Origin: Gemmatimonadaceae bacterium
Lineage (GTDB): Bacteria; Gemmatimonadota; Gemmatimonadetes; Gemmatimonadales; Gemmatimonadaceae
Assembly (NCBI GenBank): GCA_020851035.1
Contig: JADZDM010000006.1
Coordinates: 1-64,000, forward strand
DNA: 64,000 nucleotides
Reading direction: 5' to 3'
The position numbers and the translations under genes are program-made. Below, one piece after another: positions 37,125 to 47,582 of this stretch (position 1 is the stretch's first letter; each line of letters starts with the position of its first letter). The notes under the pieces were generated by a model. It searched no databases, was not told the DNA's origin, and saw nothing but the letters and a program-made list of their open reading frames with translations.

Positions 37125-40100
37125 CGCGGCGCAGGAAGGTCGCGGCGGCACTCGCGGTCACCGCCGGCAGCGGGCTGCTGCTGGCGGTGGCGGCGGTGGC
37201 GTACCTGCCGCGCACCGCGTGGGGGCGCGAGAAGATCCGCGCCTACGTGCAGGAGGCGCTCAACCACCAGTTCGCGGGCCGGGTCTCGATCGGCCCCATC
37301 GAGGGATCGGTCTTCGGTGGCGCGACGATCCGCAACGTGGTGATCACCGACTCGGCGGGGGCGCCGTTCATCACCGCACCGATGATCCGGGCGAAGTATC
37401 GCATCGCCGACCTGTGGAACCGTCGCGTGATCCTCGACGACGTGGTGGCCGAGCGGCCGGTGATCGTGCTCGACCGGCTCCCCGGGCGCCGCTGGAACTG
37501 GGACGCGATCCTCTTTCCCGACACCACCAGTCGCCCGCGTGGCCCGCAACGCCAGTTCGGGGACTGGGTCGAGCTGCGCAACGTGAAGCTGCTCGACGCC
37601 ACGCTCACCGCGCGCAGCCCGTACGCCGTGGAGTCGTGGCGCGACGCGAAGGGGCGCGACTCGGTGCTGCAGCTCGCCCTCGAGGGCACGCTGCGCCCGG
37701 TGGTGCGCGCGGTGCCCGGCGGCTACCAGCGCGTCACGGTCCTGGAGCACGTCACGCTCGACGCGCCGTACGCGCGCATCAAGTATCCAGGCACGACGTC
37801 GCAACTGTACCGCATCGCCAGCGGCTCCGGCACGATCAAGCCATTCCACCCGCCCGTCCTCGACCTGCGCGACATCGCCGGCACGGTGGAGGTGGACAAG
37901 GACTCGCTCTGGTTCAGCCACGTGTCGGCGCAGCTCCCCAGCTCGCGCGCGTTCCTGAGCGGGCAGTACGACATGGTCAGCGGCAACGCGCACATCGAGG
38001 CGCGGTCGCCGGCGCTGCTGACCGACGACTGGCGCTGGCTGGTGCCGCTGCTGCCCACTGGGGCCACCGGGGCGATCGGTGACGTGCGGTACGTGCTGGA
38101 CGGCTTCACCAGTGACGTGCGGATGACCGGCCTCTCGCTGGCCCTGGAGCAGGCGCGCCTGGCCGGCACGCTGGACTTCGGCTTCGACAAGGACGACACG
38201 CACTTCAACGACGTGGCCGTGCGCCTGTCCGACCTCGACACGCGCCTGGTGCGCAGGCTGCTCCCCGACGTGCAGATCCCGCGGGAGGGGGTGCTCAGCG
38301 GCACGCTGGTGGCGAAGGGACCGCTGACGCAGGCGACGATCGACGCGAACCTGCGCTTCGCGGACCGGCAGGCGGGGCTGCTGGCGGTGCGGGCGCGCGG
38401 CGGCGCCGGCGTGGATCGCGGGGCGGTGGTGACGCGGAACCTGCGGCTGGACGTCGCGCCGCTGCCGGTCACGCTCGCGAGCGAGGCACTGGCACCGCTC
38501 GGCGGCCGCATCGGTGGGCTGGTGACGGTGAACGGCCGCACCGACGCGTGGATGGACACGCGCCTGGCGCTCGTGCATCGCGTGGACGGGCAGCAGTCGC
38601 ACATCGACGGCACCGCGCGGGTGAACATCGCCGGCATCGAGCCGCGGGTGGACGCGCGCCTGCGCTTCGAGCCGTTGTCGTTGCCGGCGATGGGCCGCTT
38701 CGCCCCCGCGCTGGACCTGCGCGGCAATGCGACGGGGACGCTCACGCTGCGCGGCGCCCTGTCGGACATGGGCATCGACGGTGACTTCCGCGTGGACAGT
38801 GCCGGCGGCCTGCGCGTGGCCGGACGGTTCGGCGTGCCGGAGCGCGGTGCCACGCATGCCAACGTCACGCTCACCGCCGACTCGCTCGACCTGCGCCGGC
38901 TGGTGCCGACCGCGATCGCCACCCGGCTGGTGGGTTACGCGCAGGTGGATGCGCGCGGCACGACCGTGGCGGACATCGAGGGGCGCGTGATCCTGGACCT
39001 GCGCGCGTCGGAGATCGACCGCGTGCGCGTGGACACCGTGACGATGGTGGCGTCGGCGCACGACGGGCTGCTGACGCTGGACACGCTGTTGCTGCGCGTG
39101 GGTGGCGCGGTGGGCAGCGGTTCGGGCACGTTCGGCCTGCGCGAGGGACGCACGGGGACCCTCGCGGCGATGATCCACGTGGACTCGCTGCAGCGGCTGC
39201 GCCCGTACTTCCCGACCGACACGTCCCTCATCACGCAGACGCCGGCCGCGATCATGCGGTCGTTGCGCCGCCAGCGCGCCGACTCCATCGCGCTGGCGCG
39301 ACGCACCGAGGTGGAGCGGGCCGCCCGCGGCCTCGCACCACTCGCGCTGAAGGTGCAGACGCCGCTCCCGCTGCGGGCCGACTCGCTGGCGGGTGAGGCG
39401 ACGCTGACGCTGACCCTGGACGGCTGGCTGCGCGACATCAGCGGCGACGGCGTGCTGGACGGCAGGCGCCTGTTCCTCGCCGGCCAGAGCGTCGAGGCCC
39501 TGTCGATGCGGCCCGCCTGGACGCACCTCCTCACCGACAGCTCCTCGGCACGGTTCCTGGCCGACGCGCGCGGGATCACGGCATCGGGCTACAACGTCGA
39601 CTCGCTGGACGTGGCCGCGGCGTACCGGTGGCGGCAGAACACGCTCGCCACCGGCACCGGCGACCTGTCGATCGGCCTTCACCTGCTGGATTCGACCGCC
39701 GTCGCACTCAAGGGTGGGCTGGTGATCGACTCGGCGCGGTACCTGGCGCGGGTGGACAGCACCACGCTGGTGCTGCCGTCGTCGCAGTGGGCAAACCCGT
39801 ACCCGTGGCGCGCGAGCTGGTCACAGGGTCGTTTCGTGCTCGATTCGCTGGCGCTGCAGACCGACGGCGACGCGCGCCTGCAGGTGGATGCGGTCATCGA
39901 CACCGCCGGCGCCACGAACATGACAGTGGCGATCCGGAACACGCAGCTCTGGGACCTGGCCGACCTGGCGCAGACCGTGTCGCCGGTGGACGGTCGCGTG
40001 TCCGCCGACCTGTACGTGGACGGCACGGCGAAGGCGCCGAAGATCTCGTTCCTCGGCGCGGTGCGTGACGTGGTCTACGACAGCCTGCCGCTCCCGGAGT

Positions 40101-41749
40101 TCCGGGCGCGGATGAACTACGAGGATCGCAAGGCGGTGGCATACGCCGAGGTGCGGCGTCCCGGCCAGCAGCCGAATGCGCGCGCCGACGCCACCGTGCC
40201 GGTGGACCTCGCGCTGAGCGGTGCGCCGAAGCGGCTGCTCGACAGCCCGATGATCGCCGACATCCGGCTCGACTCGCTGCCGCTGGACATCCTGCCGGCG
40301 CTGAGCGCGTCGGTGACCGGGGTCAAGGGAGAGACGGTCGGCCGGGTGAAGATCACGGGCACCCTGCCCGACCGGCTGACCTTCGACGGCAGCATGCAGC
40401 TCCGGAAGGGAGAGGCCTACATCGTCGCCGCACAGCTGCCGGTGCGCGGCATCGCCGGCGACCTGCACTTCCGCGGTGACTCGATCGTGGTGGACTCCGT
40501 TCGTGCACTGAGCGGCGACGGCACGATCAAGGTGAGTGGCGGGGTCGGGCTCTCGCCGCTGACGAACCCGGCGTTCGACCTCAAGCTGGTGGCGCGCAAC
40601 GCGCGCGTGCTGGACGGGGACCTCGGCCGCATCCGCGGCTACGCCGACCTCACGCTCACCGGGCCGTACAAGGGGGCGTCGCTGGAGGGCAGCCTGCGCG
40701 TGCGCGAGGGCGTCTACCGCCTGGCCGAGGAGCGCCGCGTGACCGAGGTCCTGAACGCGAACGATCCCGCCGTGCTTGGCGCGGTGGACAGCACACAGGC
40801 CGTGGAGCGGGGGCTGGTGGTGCCCCCGTCGGACTTCGTGCGCGGGCTCACCACGTCGGTGGTGGCGCGCATCGACCGCGACGTGTGGGTGCGCAACAGC
40901 GTGGCCAACGTGGAGATCTTCACCGACGGTGAGCTGCAGGTGGCGCTCAACCCCGTCACCGGCAGCGTCACGCTGGACGGGGTGGTGGCGTCGGAACGCG
41001 GCCAGTACGAGTTCCTGACCAAGCGCTTCAACATCGTGCGCGGCTCGGCGACGTTCCTCGGCACCTCCGACCTGAACCCGCTGCTGCAGGCCGTCGCCGA
41101 GTACCAGGTGCGGCAGGCGTCGCAGCAGGCGCTGGCGATCCGGCTGAACATCGGCGGCACGGTGCTGCGGCCGCGCCTCTCGCTGGAAAGCGATGCACAA
41201 CCACCGCTGGCCCAGACGGACCTGATCAGCTACCTCGCGTTCGGCAGCAGCAGCGGGTCGCTGCTCACGCAGTTCGGCTCGGGCACGGGTGGCACCAGCA
41301 GCGGCGGTGGGCTGATCGGAGCGGGCGCCGCGCAGGCCAACCGGTTCCTGACCTCGGTGGGCATCGGCATGGCGCTCAACAGCGCCGAGGGCAACCTCGC
41401 GCGCTATCTCGGCGCCGACGTGCTGAACATCACGTCCACCGGCTCGTCGGTGGAGTTCCAGTCGGTGCTGAAAGGCTACAAGGCGGTGCTGCTGTCCACG
41501 GAGCTCGAGTACGGCCGCTATTTCGGCACCCGCAGCTACGCGGTGCTGACGCTGAGCCCGGGCAACTTCTCATCCGAGGGATCCATCTCGCCGCTTGGTG
41601 TGCGCTGGGAGTACCGCCTGCCGCAGGGGTACCGCATCGAGACCACCTTCGGCCCGCGGTTCCTGCTGCAGAGCCAGTCGCTCGATCCGCAGCGGGCGAA
41701 CGGCCTGCAGAATTTCGGCCTGTTCATCTCGCGCGAGTGGAAGTGGTAG
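37121..41749 (+). CDS. tamB: TamB family translocation/assembly protein (DUF490)
   Basis: A giant periplasmic beta-groove protein bridging inner and outer membranes, thought to move phospholipids or help Omp85 assembly. About 1542 residues if CTG at 37121 is the start: it overlaps the previous stop (CTGA), has GGGGAGG just upstream, and alone supplies the N-terminal anchor (RRRKVAAALAVTAGSGLLLA). The first regular start, GTG 37187, would cut that membrane segment. The body is repeated beta strands (IEGSVFGGATIRNVVITDS and many like it); the C-terminal DUF490 domain has VEIFTDGELQVALNPVTGSV, RGQYEFLTKRFNIVRGSATF and the end GLFISREWKW. Confidence 0.85.
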   Translation: MTRRRKVAAALAVTAGSGLLLAVAAVAYLPRTAWGREKIRAYVQEALNHQFAGRVSIGPIEGSVFGGATIRNVVITDSAGAPFITAPMIRAKYRIADLWNRRVILDDVVAERPVIVLDRLPGRRWNWDAILFPDTTSRPRGPQRQFGDWVELRNVKLLDATLTARSPYAVESWRDAKGRDSVLQLALEGTLRPVVRAVPGGYQRVTVLEHVTLDAPYARIKYPGTTSQLYRIASGSGTIKPFHPPVLDLRDIAGTVEVDKDSLWFSHVSAQLPSSRAFLSGQYDMVSGNAHIEARSPALLTDDWRWLVPLLPTGATGAIGDVRYVLDGFTSDVRMTGLSLALEQARLAGTLDFGFDKDDTHFNDVAVRLSDLDTRLVRRLLPDVQIPREGVLSGTLVAKGPLTQATIDANLRFADRQAGLLAVRARGGAGVDRGAVVTRNLRLDVAPLPVTLASEALAPLGGRIGGLVTVNGRTDAWMDTRLALVHRVDGQQSHIDGTARVNIAGIEPRVDARLRFEPLSLPAMGRFAPALDLRGNATGTLTLRGALSDMGIDGDFRVDSAGGLRVAGRFGVPERGATHANVTLTADSLDLRRLVPTAIATRLVGYAQVDARGTTVADIEGRVILDLRASEIDRVRVDTVTMVASAHDGLLTLDTLLLRVGGAVGSGSGTFGLREGRTGTLAAMIHVDSLQRLRPYFPTDTSLITQTPAAIMRSLRRQRADSIALARRTEVERAARGLAPLALKVQTPLPLRADSLAGEATLTLTLDGWLRDISGDGVLDGRRLFLAGQSVEALSMRPAWTHLLTDSSSARFLADARGITASGYNVDSLDVAAAYRWRQNTLATGTGDLSIGLHLLDSTAVALKGGLVIDSARYLARVDSTTLVLPSSQWANPYPWRASWSQGRFVLDSLALQTDGDARLQVDAVIDTAGATNMTVAIRNTQLWDLADLAQTVSPVDGRVSADLYVDGTAKAPKISFLGAVRDVVYDSLPLPEFRARMNYEDRKAVAYAEVRRPGQQPNARADATVPVDLALSGAPKRLLDSPMIADIRLDSLPLDILPALSASVTGVKGETVGRVKITGTLPDRLTFDGSMQLRKGEAYIVAAQLPVRGIAGDLHFRGDSIVVDSVRALSGDGTIKVSGGVGLSPLTNPAFDLKLVARNARVLDGDLGRIRGYADLTLTGPYKGASLEGSLRVREGVYRLAEERRVTEVLNANDPAVLGAVDSTQAVERGLVVPPSDFVRGLTTSVVARIDRDVWVRNSVANVEIFTDGELQVALNPVTGSVTLDGVVASERGQYEFLTKRFNIVRGSATFLGTSDLNPLLQAVAEYQVRQASQQALAIRLNIGGTVLRPRLSLESDAQPPLAQTDLISYLAFGSSSGSLLTQFGSGTGGTSSGGGLIGAGAAQANRFLTSVGIGMALNSAEGNLARYLGADVLNITSTGSSVEFQSVLKGYKAVLLSTELEYGRYFGTRSYAVLTLSPGNFSSEGSISPLGVRWEYRLPQGYRIETTFGPRFLLQSQSLDPQRANGLQNFGLFISREWKW

Positions 41750-41765
41750 GGCTGGCCGCGTGCGC

Positions 41766-42401
41766 TCAGCTCACCCACAGCTCGAGTGTCCCGGCCGTCC
41801 GCCACTGGCCCCGTGCGTCACGGCGCAGGTGACGGATCTCGCCGGTCCCGCAGAGTGAGCCACACGACCGCGTGACGTACACCAGGGCGTCACGCCCATC
41901 GGGCGAGATCGACGCCGGTGAGAGGATCACGAAGCCTGGCGACTCCGGGTAGAGCTCGCGCCAGTTCTTCCAGAACAGGTCGCTGCTGGTGCCTGGTGAC
42001 GTCCGCGCGGCAGTCGCGGCGCGCGCCACCCGGCGCAGCGAATCCAGATGGCCGAACGACAGCACCAGCGCGCGTCCATCGGGGAGGATCGAGCGCGGGA
42101 ATCGCTCCGCTGCCGCACGCTGCGCATCGAGGAGTGCGGCGACGAGTGCGCGATCGACGTGCAGGCGCGAGCTGACGTAGTCCACCTGGTCGGCCATCAG
42201 GTCGCCGGGCATGAGCGTGTCGATCACGGCGAGGCGGGCCGACGAGTCGCGCGACTCACCCTGCACCTCCTGCAGCACGGCAGCGTACACACGCATGCGG
42301 TCGCCGTCGGTGAGCGGGCGCGCACCGCCGCGGTGGCAGCCAGCCAGCGCGGACGCGAGTGAACCGAACAGGGCGAGTGCCGCCCGGCGTGCCATGCTCA
42401 C
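41766..42401 (-). CDS. Putative lipoprotein, unknown function
   Basis: About 211 residues. GTG at 42401 overlaps the M20 gene stop by four bases; ATG at 42395 is the alternative. The N-terminus is a lipoprotein signal (ALFGSLASALAGC). The body is mixed helix/strand, with VYVTRSCGSLCGTGEIRHL, whose two cysteines may form a disulfide, and the end RTAGTLELWVS. Expected to be anchored in a membrane of the envelope. Family not recognised. Confidence 0.65.
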   Translation of the reverse strand: MSMARRAALALFGSLASALAGCHRGGARPLTDGDRMRVYAAVLQEVQGESRDSSARLAVIDTLMPGDLMADQVDYVSSRLHVDRALVAALLDAQRAAAERFPRSILPDGRALVLSFGHLDSLRRVARAATAARTSPGTSSDLFWKNWRELYPESPGFVILSPASISPDGRDALVYVTRSCGSLCGTGEIRHLRRDARGQWRTAGTLELWVS

Positions 42402-43780
42402 GTGCTGGCCAGCTCGTCCCAGAGGGCGGCCATGGCGCGCATGCCCAGCTCGAAGTTCTCGACGCTGATCCACTCGTCGGGGGCGTGTGCGTTCTCGCCG
42501 GGCAGGCCGAATCCCACCAGCAGCACGGGCGCCTGCAACAGGCGCTGGAAGTCGCCGACGACCGGGATCGAGCCCCCCTCGCCGGTGATCACCGGTTCCG
42601 TCCCGAATGCCGCCGTGAGCGCGCGACGAGCGGCATCGAAGATCGGCCCATGGAGTTCCGCACGCCACGGCTTGCCGCCGTGGAGGTGCTCCACCTCCAC
42701 CGTCACGCCCGCGCCCTTCACCGCGTGCACATGGTCGTGCATCAGCTGCTCGATGACGGCGGGATCCTGGTCGGGCACCAGGCGGCAGCTCACCTTCGCC
42801 ATCGCGTGCGACGGCAGCACCGTCTTCGCCCCCTCACCGGTGTAGCCGCTGAGCAGGCCGTTCACCTCGCACGTCGGGCGTGTCCAGAGGCGCTCGAGCA
42901 CGGTGTAGCCCTGTTCGCCGCCGAGGGCCGGCGCACCCACCTCCGCGCGGAAGTGCTCCTCGTCGAACGGCAGGCCGCGCATCTGCTCGCGCACCGCGTC
43001 GGGGAATGGCAACACGGCATCGTAGAAGCCCGGGATCGCGATGCGGCCATCCGGGTGGTGCAGCGTGGCCAGGATGCGTGCCAGTTCCATCGCCGGGTTC
43101 ACCACCGCCCCGCCGTACATGCCGCTGTGCAGGTCGGACTGCGGTCCCGTCACGCGGATCTCGAAGTACGCCAGGCCGCGCAGCGAGCTGAGGATCGACG
43201 GCTGGCCGGGCGCGAACATCGTCGAGTCGGAGATCACGACCGCATCGCACTTGAGGCGCGCGGCGTGCTCGGCGATGAACGGCGACAGGTTCTCGCTGCC
43301 CACCTCCTCCTCACCCTCGGCCAGCACGATCACGTTCACCGGCAGCGTGCCACGCGCCTGCAGGTGCGCCTCGAGGGCCTTCAGGTGCAGGAAGAGCTGC
43401 CCCTTGTCGTCCACGCTGCCGCGGGCGAAGAGCTTGCCGTCGCGCACGGTGGGTTCGAACGCCGGCGACGTCCAGAGCTCCAGCGGCTCGGGTGGCTGCA
43501 CGTCGTAGTGCCCGTAGATGAGCACCGTCGGCTTGCCCGGCGCGCCACGCCACTCGGCCAGCACGATCGGGTGGCCCCGGGTGTCGATCACCTCGGCGGT
43601 GGTGAGGCCGATGGCGGTGCACTGGGCGGCGACCCACTCCGCGGCACGGCGCACGTCGGCGATGTGTTCGCTGCTGGCGCTCACGCTCGGGATGCGGAGG
43701 AAGTCGTGCAGCTCGCCGTGGATGCGCGCGGAAGCGCCGGCGAGGAAGTGTTCGAGATCGGGGGCGACGGCCGCGGGCAT
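42398..43780 (-). CDS. M20 family dipeptidase
   Basis: 460 residues from ATG 43780. Metal-site motifs of the PepV/CPG2-like dipeptidase branch: LIYGHYDVQPPEPL, ARGSVDDKGQ, AEGEEEVGS, DSTMFAPGQPSI (with the Asp ligand) and GEGGSIPV; the dimerisation domain has LHSGMYGGAVVNPA and HAPDEW supplies the last His. Hydrolyses dipeptides or acylated amino acids, probably in the cytoplasm. The downstream lipoprotein gene overlaps its stop. Confidence 0.9.
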   Translation of the reverse strand: MPAAVAPDLEHFLAGASARIHGELHDFLRIPSVSASSEHIADVRRAAEWVAAQCTAIGLTTAEVIDTRGHPIVLAEWRGAPGKPTVLIYGHYDVQPPEPLELWTSPAFEPTVRDGKLFARGSVDDKGQLFLHLKALEAHLQARGTLPVNVIVLAEGEEEVGSENLSPFIAEHAARLKCDAVVISDSTMFAPGQPSILSSLRGLAYFEIRVTGPQSDLHSGMYGGAVVNPAMELARILATLHHPDGRIAIPGFYDAVLPFPDAVREQMRGLPFDEEHFRAEVGAPALGGEQGYTVLERLWTRPTCEVNGLLSGYTGEGAKTVLPSHAMAKVSCRLVPDQDPAVIEQLMHDHVHAVKGAGVTVEVEHLHGGKPWRAELHGPIFDAARRALTAAFGTEPVITGEGGSIPVVGDFQRLLQAPVLLVGFGLPGENAHAPDEWISVENFELGMRAMAALWDELAST

Positions 43781-43861
43781 GATCGGGACTCGGTGGGCAC
43801 ACCGGGGTGGATGCACCGGGCACGACCGCCGCGGCGCGTCCCCGAATATGACGGGAAGGGG

Positions 43862-45289
43862 TCAGCGCTGCAGGCCCATCGCGCCGCCGACCGGCACGAT
43901 GCGCAGGCGCTGGCGCCGCTGCTGCCGCCGCTCACGCGCCCGTGCCAGCGACACCAGCGCCGCGCGCCGGATGCCGAGCCGCACCAGCAGGACGCTCCAT
44001 GCCCACGCCACCCAGCTCAGACGTTCGGGGAGCGTGAGGCCACGCAGCGTGGTGAGCACCATCACCGGGACGGTGAGTGCCACCTCGGGCGCCGACAGCA
44101 GCAGTGGCGTCCGGCGCTCCACCACCTGCGTGGCGGTGCGCCCACGCAGCAACGCCGTCTCGAGCCGCACGGCGAGTGCCGCCGGCGTGAGGTCGCGCCA
44201 GCCCGGCAGCCGCACCAGCGTCCAGCCGCTGGCGGTGTGTCCCCACCCATGGTTGTCGGAACCCGCCACCAGCGCGAGGTTCAGCGAGTCGGCGAGGTGC
44301 AGGAGCTCGGCATGCCGCGTGAGGCCCATCGTGAGCCCCTTCGGTGCGCCATCGTTGATCTCGATGGCGTTGGTGCGGGGAAGCGAGTCCTGACCGTCGC
44401 CGGCGAACATCGGGATGCGGAACGGGATCGTCTGCACGATCACCGGCGGGCGCCCGCCGGCCAGCACGAGGCCTCGGGTGACGTGATCGCCGGCGACGAT
44501 GAACGTGGATTCCGCCGGCGTCATCGACAGCACGTTGATGTGCTGGCCCCCGCTGCGGAGCTCCAGCCCGGAGAGGAGCACCACCCCGTCGCCCGCGCGC
44601 TTCGGGTTCGTGGCGACGGCGTCGAACGCGCCGCCGAATCGCTTGTGGTCCGTGATGTAGGCCACGTCGAAGCCGCTCGCGCGGTGCCACTCGCGCACGC
44701 GGGCCGGGGTCCAGTCAGGGCGCGCGTCGTGCGAGGACGCCGTGTGGGCGTGCACGTCCACCACCACCACATCCGGATCATCCACCTCGAGTCGTGCCAT
44801 CGGGCGGGGGACGAGCACGTTCACGAGCATCGCCAGCACCGGCGCCAGCAGCACCACGACCAGCAGCCCACCACACTCGCGCCGCCAGACCGGCCAGCTC
44901 GTGCAGCGCGCGAAGGCCACGCATCGCCAGGCCACGAAGCCGACCAGCAGGGTGAGGATCACGGCGATGTGCTGTGGCACGGTGAGCAGCGCATGCATGT
45001 CGAAGAGCGCCGCCACCGGGCCGAGGAGCACCAGATCGCGGCCGATGTCGAGACGCATGCCCTGCACCTCGCCGTGCGTGGCCGCATCCCGCAGCGGTGA
45101 CTGCGCCACGAACGCCGTGCCGACCACCAGCAGCGTCACCGCCGCGGGCAGGAGCAGGTCCCGCACGCAGACGGCGCGAAGCCGGCTGCGCAGCACCAGC
45201 GCACGGCGCGTGACCGGGCACAGGACGCGCCTGCAGCGCGGTGCCCGGTTCACCTGCGACAGGACCTCTTTCGGCGTTCGTTCGGCCAC
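43862..45289 (-). CDS. Membrane-anchored PHP-type metallohydrolase
   Basis: 475 residues. Several hydrophobic segments fill the first third ([52 protein letters not shown]) and another the end. Between them lies a PHP-like domain: [37 protein letters not shown], and [10 protein letters not shown], the metal-binding His/Asp residues of PHP phosphoesterases. The active domain probably faces the periplasm (inference). Same strand as the M20 gene, 81 bases upstream of it. Substrate unknown. Confidence 0.78.
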   Translation of the reverse strand: MAERTPKEVLSQVNRAPRCRRVLCPVTRRALVLRSRLRAVCVRDLLLPAAVTLLVVGTAFVAQSPLRDAATHGEVQGMRLDIGRDLVLLGPVAALFDMHALLTVPQHIAVILTLLVGFVAWRCVAFARCTSWPVWRRECGGLLVVVLLAPVLAMLVNVLVPRPMARLEVDDPDVVVVDVHAHTASSHDARPDWTPARVREWHRASGFDVAYITDHKRFGGAFDAVATNPKRAGDGVVLLSGLELRSGGQHINVLSMTPAESTFIVAGDHVTRGLVLAGGRPPVIVQTIPFRIPMFAGDGQDSLPRTNAIEINDGAPKGLTMGLTRHAELLHLADSLNLALVAGSDNHGWGHTASGWTLVRLPGWRDLTPAALAVRLETALLRGRTATQVVERRTPLLLSAPEVALTVPVMVLTTLRGLTLPERLSWVAWAWSVLLVRLGIRRAALVSLARARERRQQRRQRLRIVPVGGAMGLQR

Positions 45290-45395
45290 GCGTGAACGGA
45301 TGGAAGTGGCGTCGAGCGGAGGGGACGTGCCGGCGCGCTACGTTGAGTGCGCTATACCCAAGCCAGCCAGAACCTTTTCCGCAAGTAACGCTTGC
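45290..45395. promoter_or_regulatory. Divergent promoter region
   Basis: 106 bases between the PHP gene (minus) and the thioredoxin-domain gene (plus). Contains TTCCGCAAGTAACGCTTGC just before the right-hand start, with a GCAAG/CTTGC inverted repeat that could be an operator; no clear promoter boxes. Confidence 0.35.
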
Positions 45396-47456
45396 ATGCC
45401 AAACAGACTCGCCTCGGAAGCCTCCCCCTACCTTCGCCAGCACGCCGACAACCCGGTCGACTGGTATCCGTGGGGGGAGGCAGCCTTCGCGGCAGCCCGG
45501 GGGACGGACCGCCCGATCCTGCTCAGCATCGGGTATGCGGCGTGCCACTGGTGCCACGTCATGGCGCACGAGTCGTTCGAGGACGCCGCCACCGCCGCCG
45601 TGATGAACCGGCTGTTCGTGAACGTGAAGGTGGACCGCGAGGAGCGCCCCGACGTGGACGCGATCTACATGCAGGCGGTTCAGGCGATGACCGGTCGCGG
45701 CGGCTGGCCGATGACGGTGTTCCTGACCCCCGACGGCGAGCCGTTCTACGGCGGCACCTACTTTCCGCCGGCGGACATCCAGGGCATTCCCAGCTTCACG
45801 CGGTTGATGCAGAGTGTCGCCAGCGCCTGGACCACGCGACGCGAGGCGGTGACGGCCACCGCCACCACGCTGCGCGACCTGTACGCCAACGCCAGCGCGC
45901 CACTCACCCCGTCGGGGCGCGTGACCGCCGCGCTGCTGCACGACGCGGCAGCGGCGACCCTCGCGCAGCACGATGCCGAGGCGCAGGGCTTCGGCACCGC
46001 GCCGAAGTTCCCGCAGGCCATGGCTCTCGACTTCCTGCTGCGCCACGGCACGCGTCACGCCCACGACGGCGCCCTCGGCGTGGTGACCGACACGTGGCTG
46101 GCGATGACACAGGGCGGCATCTTCGACCAGCTCGGCGGCGGGTTCGCACGGTATGCCATCGACCGCGCGTGGGTGGTGCCGCACTTCGAGAAGATGCTCT
46201 ACGACAACGCCCTGCTCGCCCGGCTGGGTGTGCACCTGGCGCAATCCACCGGCAGCGCCGAGATCGAGCGGGCCACCCGCGATGTGATCGGATGGGTGAT
46301 GCGCGAGATGACGGCCGGTGACGGCAGCCTGTACGCCAGCATCGATGCCGACAGCGAGGGCGAGGAAGGGCGCTACTACACCTTCACGCGCGACGAGCTG
46401 CGCGCCCTGCTGGGCGACGATGCGCCGCTGGCGGAGCTGGCGTTCGGCGTCACGGCGGGCGGGAACTTCGAGGGGAAATCCATCCTCGTGCAGGCGATGT
46501 CGCTGGAATTCGTGGCCGCCAGGCTGGCGATGCCGCTGGACGAGGTGTCCGCGCGGATGGTGCGCGTGCGGCAGCGGCTCCTGCAGGCACGGGCCCGGCG
46601 CGTGCCACCGGCCACCGACCGGAAACGCGTGGCCGCGTGGAATGGGCTGATGCTCGCCGCGCTTGCGGAAGCGGCGCGGGTGTTCGGAGACCCTGGCATC
46701 CTCCGCGCCGCCACACGGCTGGCGGCGTTCCTGACGACGACGATGTGCAACGGCGACCGTGTGGGCCGGAGCTGGATCGAGGGGAGCCGCCTGACCCCCG
46801 GCTACCTCGACGACCAGGCGGCCGTCATCGCGGGACTGCTCGCGCTCTACACCTGCACCGGCTCGCTCGACGCGCTGCAGCACGCGCGCCGCCTCGCCGT
46901 GGCGATGGTGCGCGACTTCCACGACCCGCAGGCGCGCAGTTTCTACGACACGGCGCGCGATCACGAGGCGCTCATCACCCGGCCGCGCGAGCTCACCGAC
47001 AACGCCACGCCGTGCGGCGCCGCACTGGCCTGCGACGTGTTGCTGCAGCTTGCCACGCTCGACGACATGCCGGAGTACCGTGCGATCGTGGGGCAACACC
47101 TCGAGGCCGTGGCGGCAACGATGGCCGACCACCCGCTGGGGTTCGGCCACTGGCTCGGCGTCGCCGACCGCTGGGTGCATGGCGGCGTGGAAGTGGCACT
47201 GGTGAGTGGACCGGACGGCGACGACGACTTCCTGGCGACGGTCAACAGGGCCTACGTCCCCGCCCTCACGCTGGCGCGGTCAGGCGCAGGGGCCGCGACG
47301 GATCCGGCGGTGCCGGCCCTGCTGCGCGGCCGGACGACGGCAGCGGGCCGGACGACCGCGTGGGTCTGCCGCGGCCACACCTGCGAGCTCCCCGCCACCG
47401 ACACGCGGACGCTGGCGCAGCAGCTGCGCGCCGCCGTGCGCTTCCAGGGCGGGTGA
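45396..47456 (+). CDS. Thioredoxin-domain protein, YyaL/SSP411 (DUF255) family
   Basis: 686 residues. The N-terminal thioredoxin-like domain has the family signature [20 protein letters not shown] and [15 protein letters not shown] (Cys50, Cys53), then [17 protein letters not shown] and [20 protein letters not shown]. The remainder is an (alpha/alpha)6-barrel related to N-acylglucosamine epimerase and cellobiose epimerase folds ([30 protein letters not shown]). Found in nearly all kingdoms, exact activity unsettled. Length is typical. An in-frame stretch upstream to 44742 is antisense to the PHP gene and excluded. Confidence 0.92.
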   Translation: MPNRLASEASPYLRQHADNPVDWYPWGEAAFAAARGTDRPILLSIGYAACHWCHVMAHESFEDAATAAVMNRLFVNVKVDREERPDVDAIYMQAVQAMTGRGGWPMTVFLTPDGEPFYGGTYFPPADIQGIPSFTRLMQSVASAWTTRREAVTATATTLRDLYANASAPLTPSGRVTAALLHDAAAATLAQHDAEAQGFGTAPKFPQAMALDFLLRHGTRHAHDGALGVVTDTWLAMTQGGIFDQLGGGFARYAIDRAWVVPHFEKMLYDNALLARLGVHLAQSTGSAEIERATRDVIGWVMREMTAGDGSLYASIDADSEGEEGRYYTFTRDELRALLGDDAPLAELAFGVTAGGNFEGKSILVQAMSLEFVAARLAMPLDEVSARMVRVRQRLLQARARRVPPATDRKRVAAWNGLMLAALAEAARVFGDPGILRAATRLAAFLTTTMCNGDRVGRSWIEGSRLTPGYLDDQAAVIAGLLALYTCTGSLDALQHARRLAVAMVRDFHDPQARSFYDTARDHEALITRPRELTDNATPCGAALACDVLLQLATLDDMPEYRAIVGQHLEAVAATMADHPLGFGHWLGVADRWVHGGVEVALVSGPDGDDDFLATVNRAYVPALTLARSGAGAATDPAVPALLRGRTTAAGRTTAWVCRGHTCELPATDTRTLAQQLRAAVRFQGG

Positions 47457-47582
47457 CGCCGCCCTCCCGGGCGTTCAGGGGGACGGGGATCCCAACGTCG
47501 CTCTCCTGTGCGCAGCCTGGCACGTAGCTTTCCTGCCACTTCGCGGCAGCCGCTCTCCGATCCCCTCGTCCGTCCACCCTGC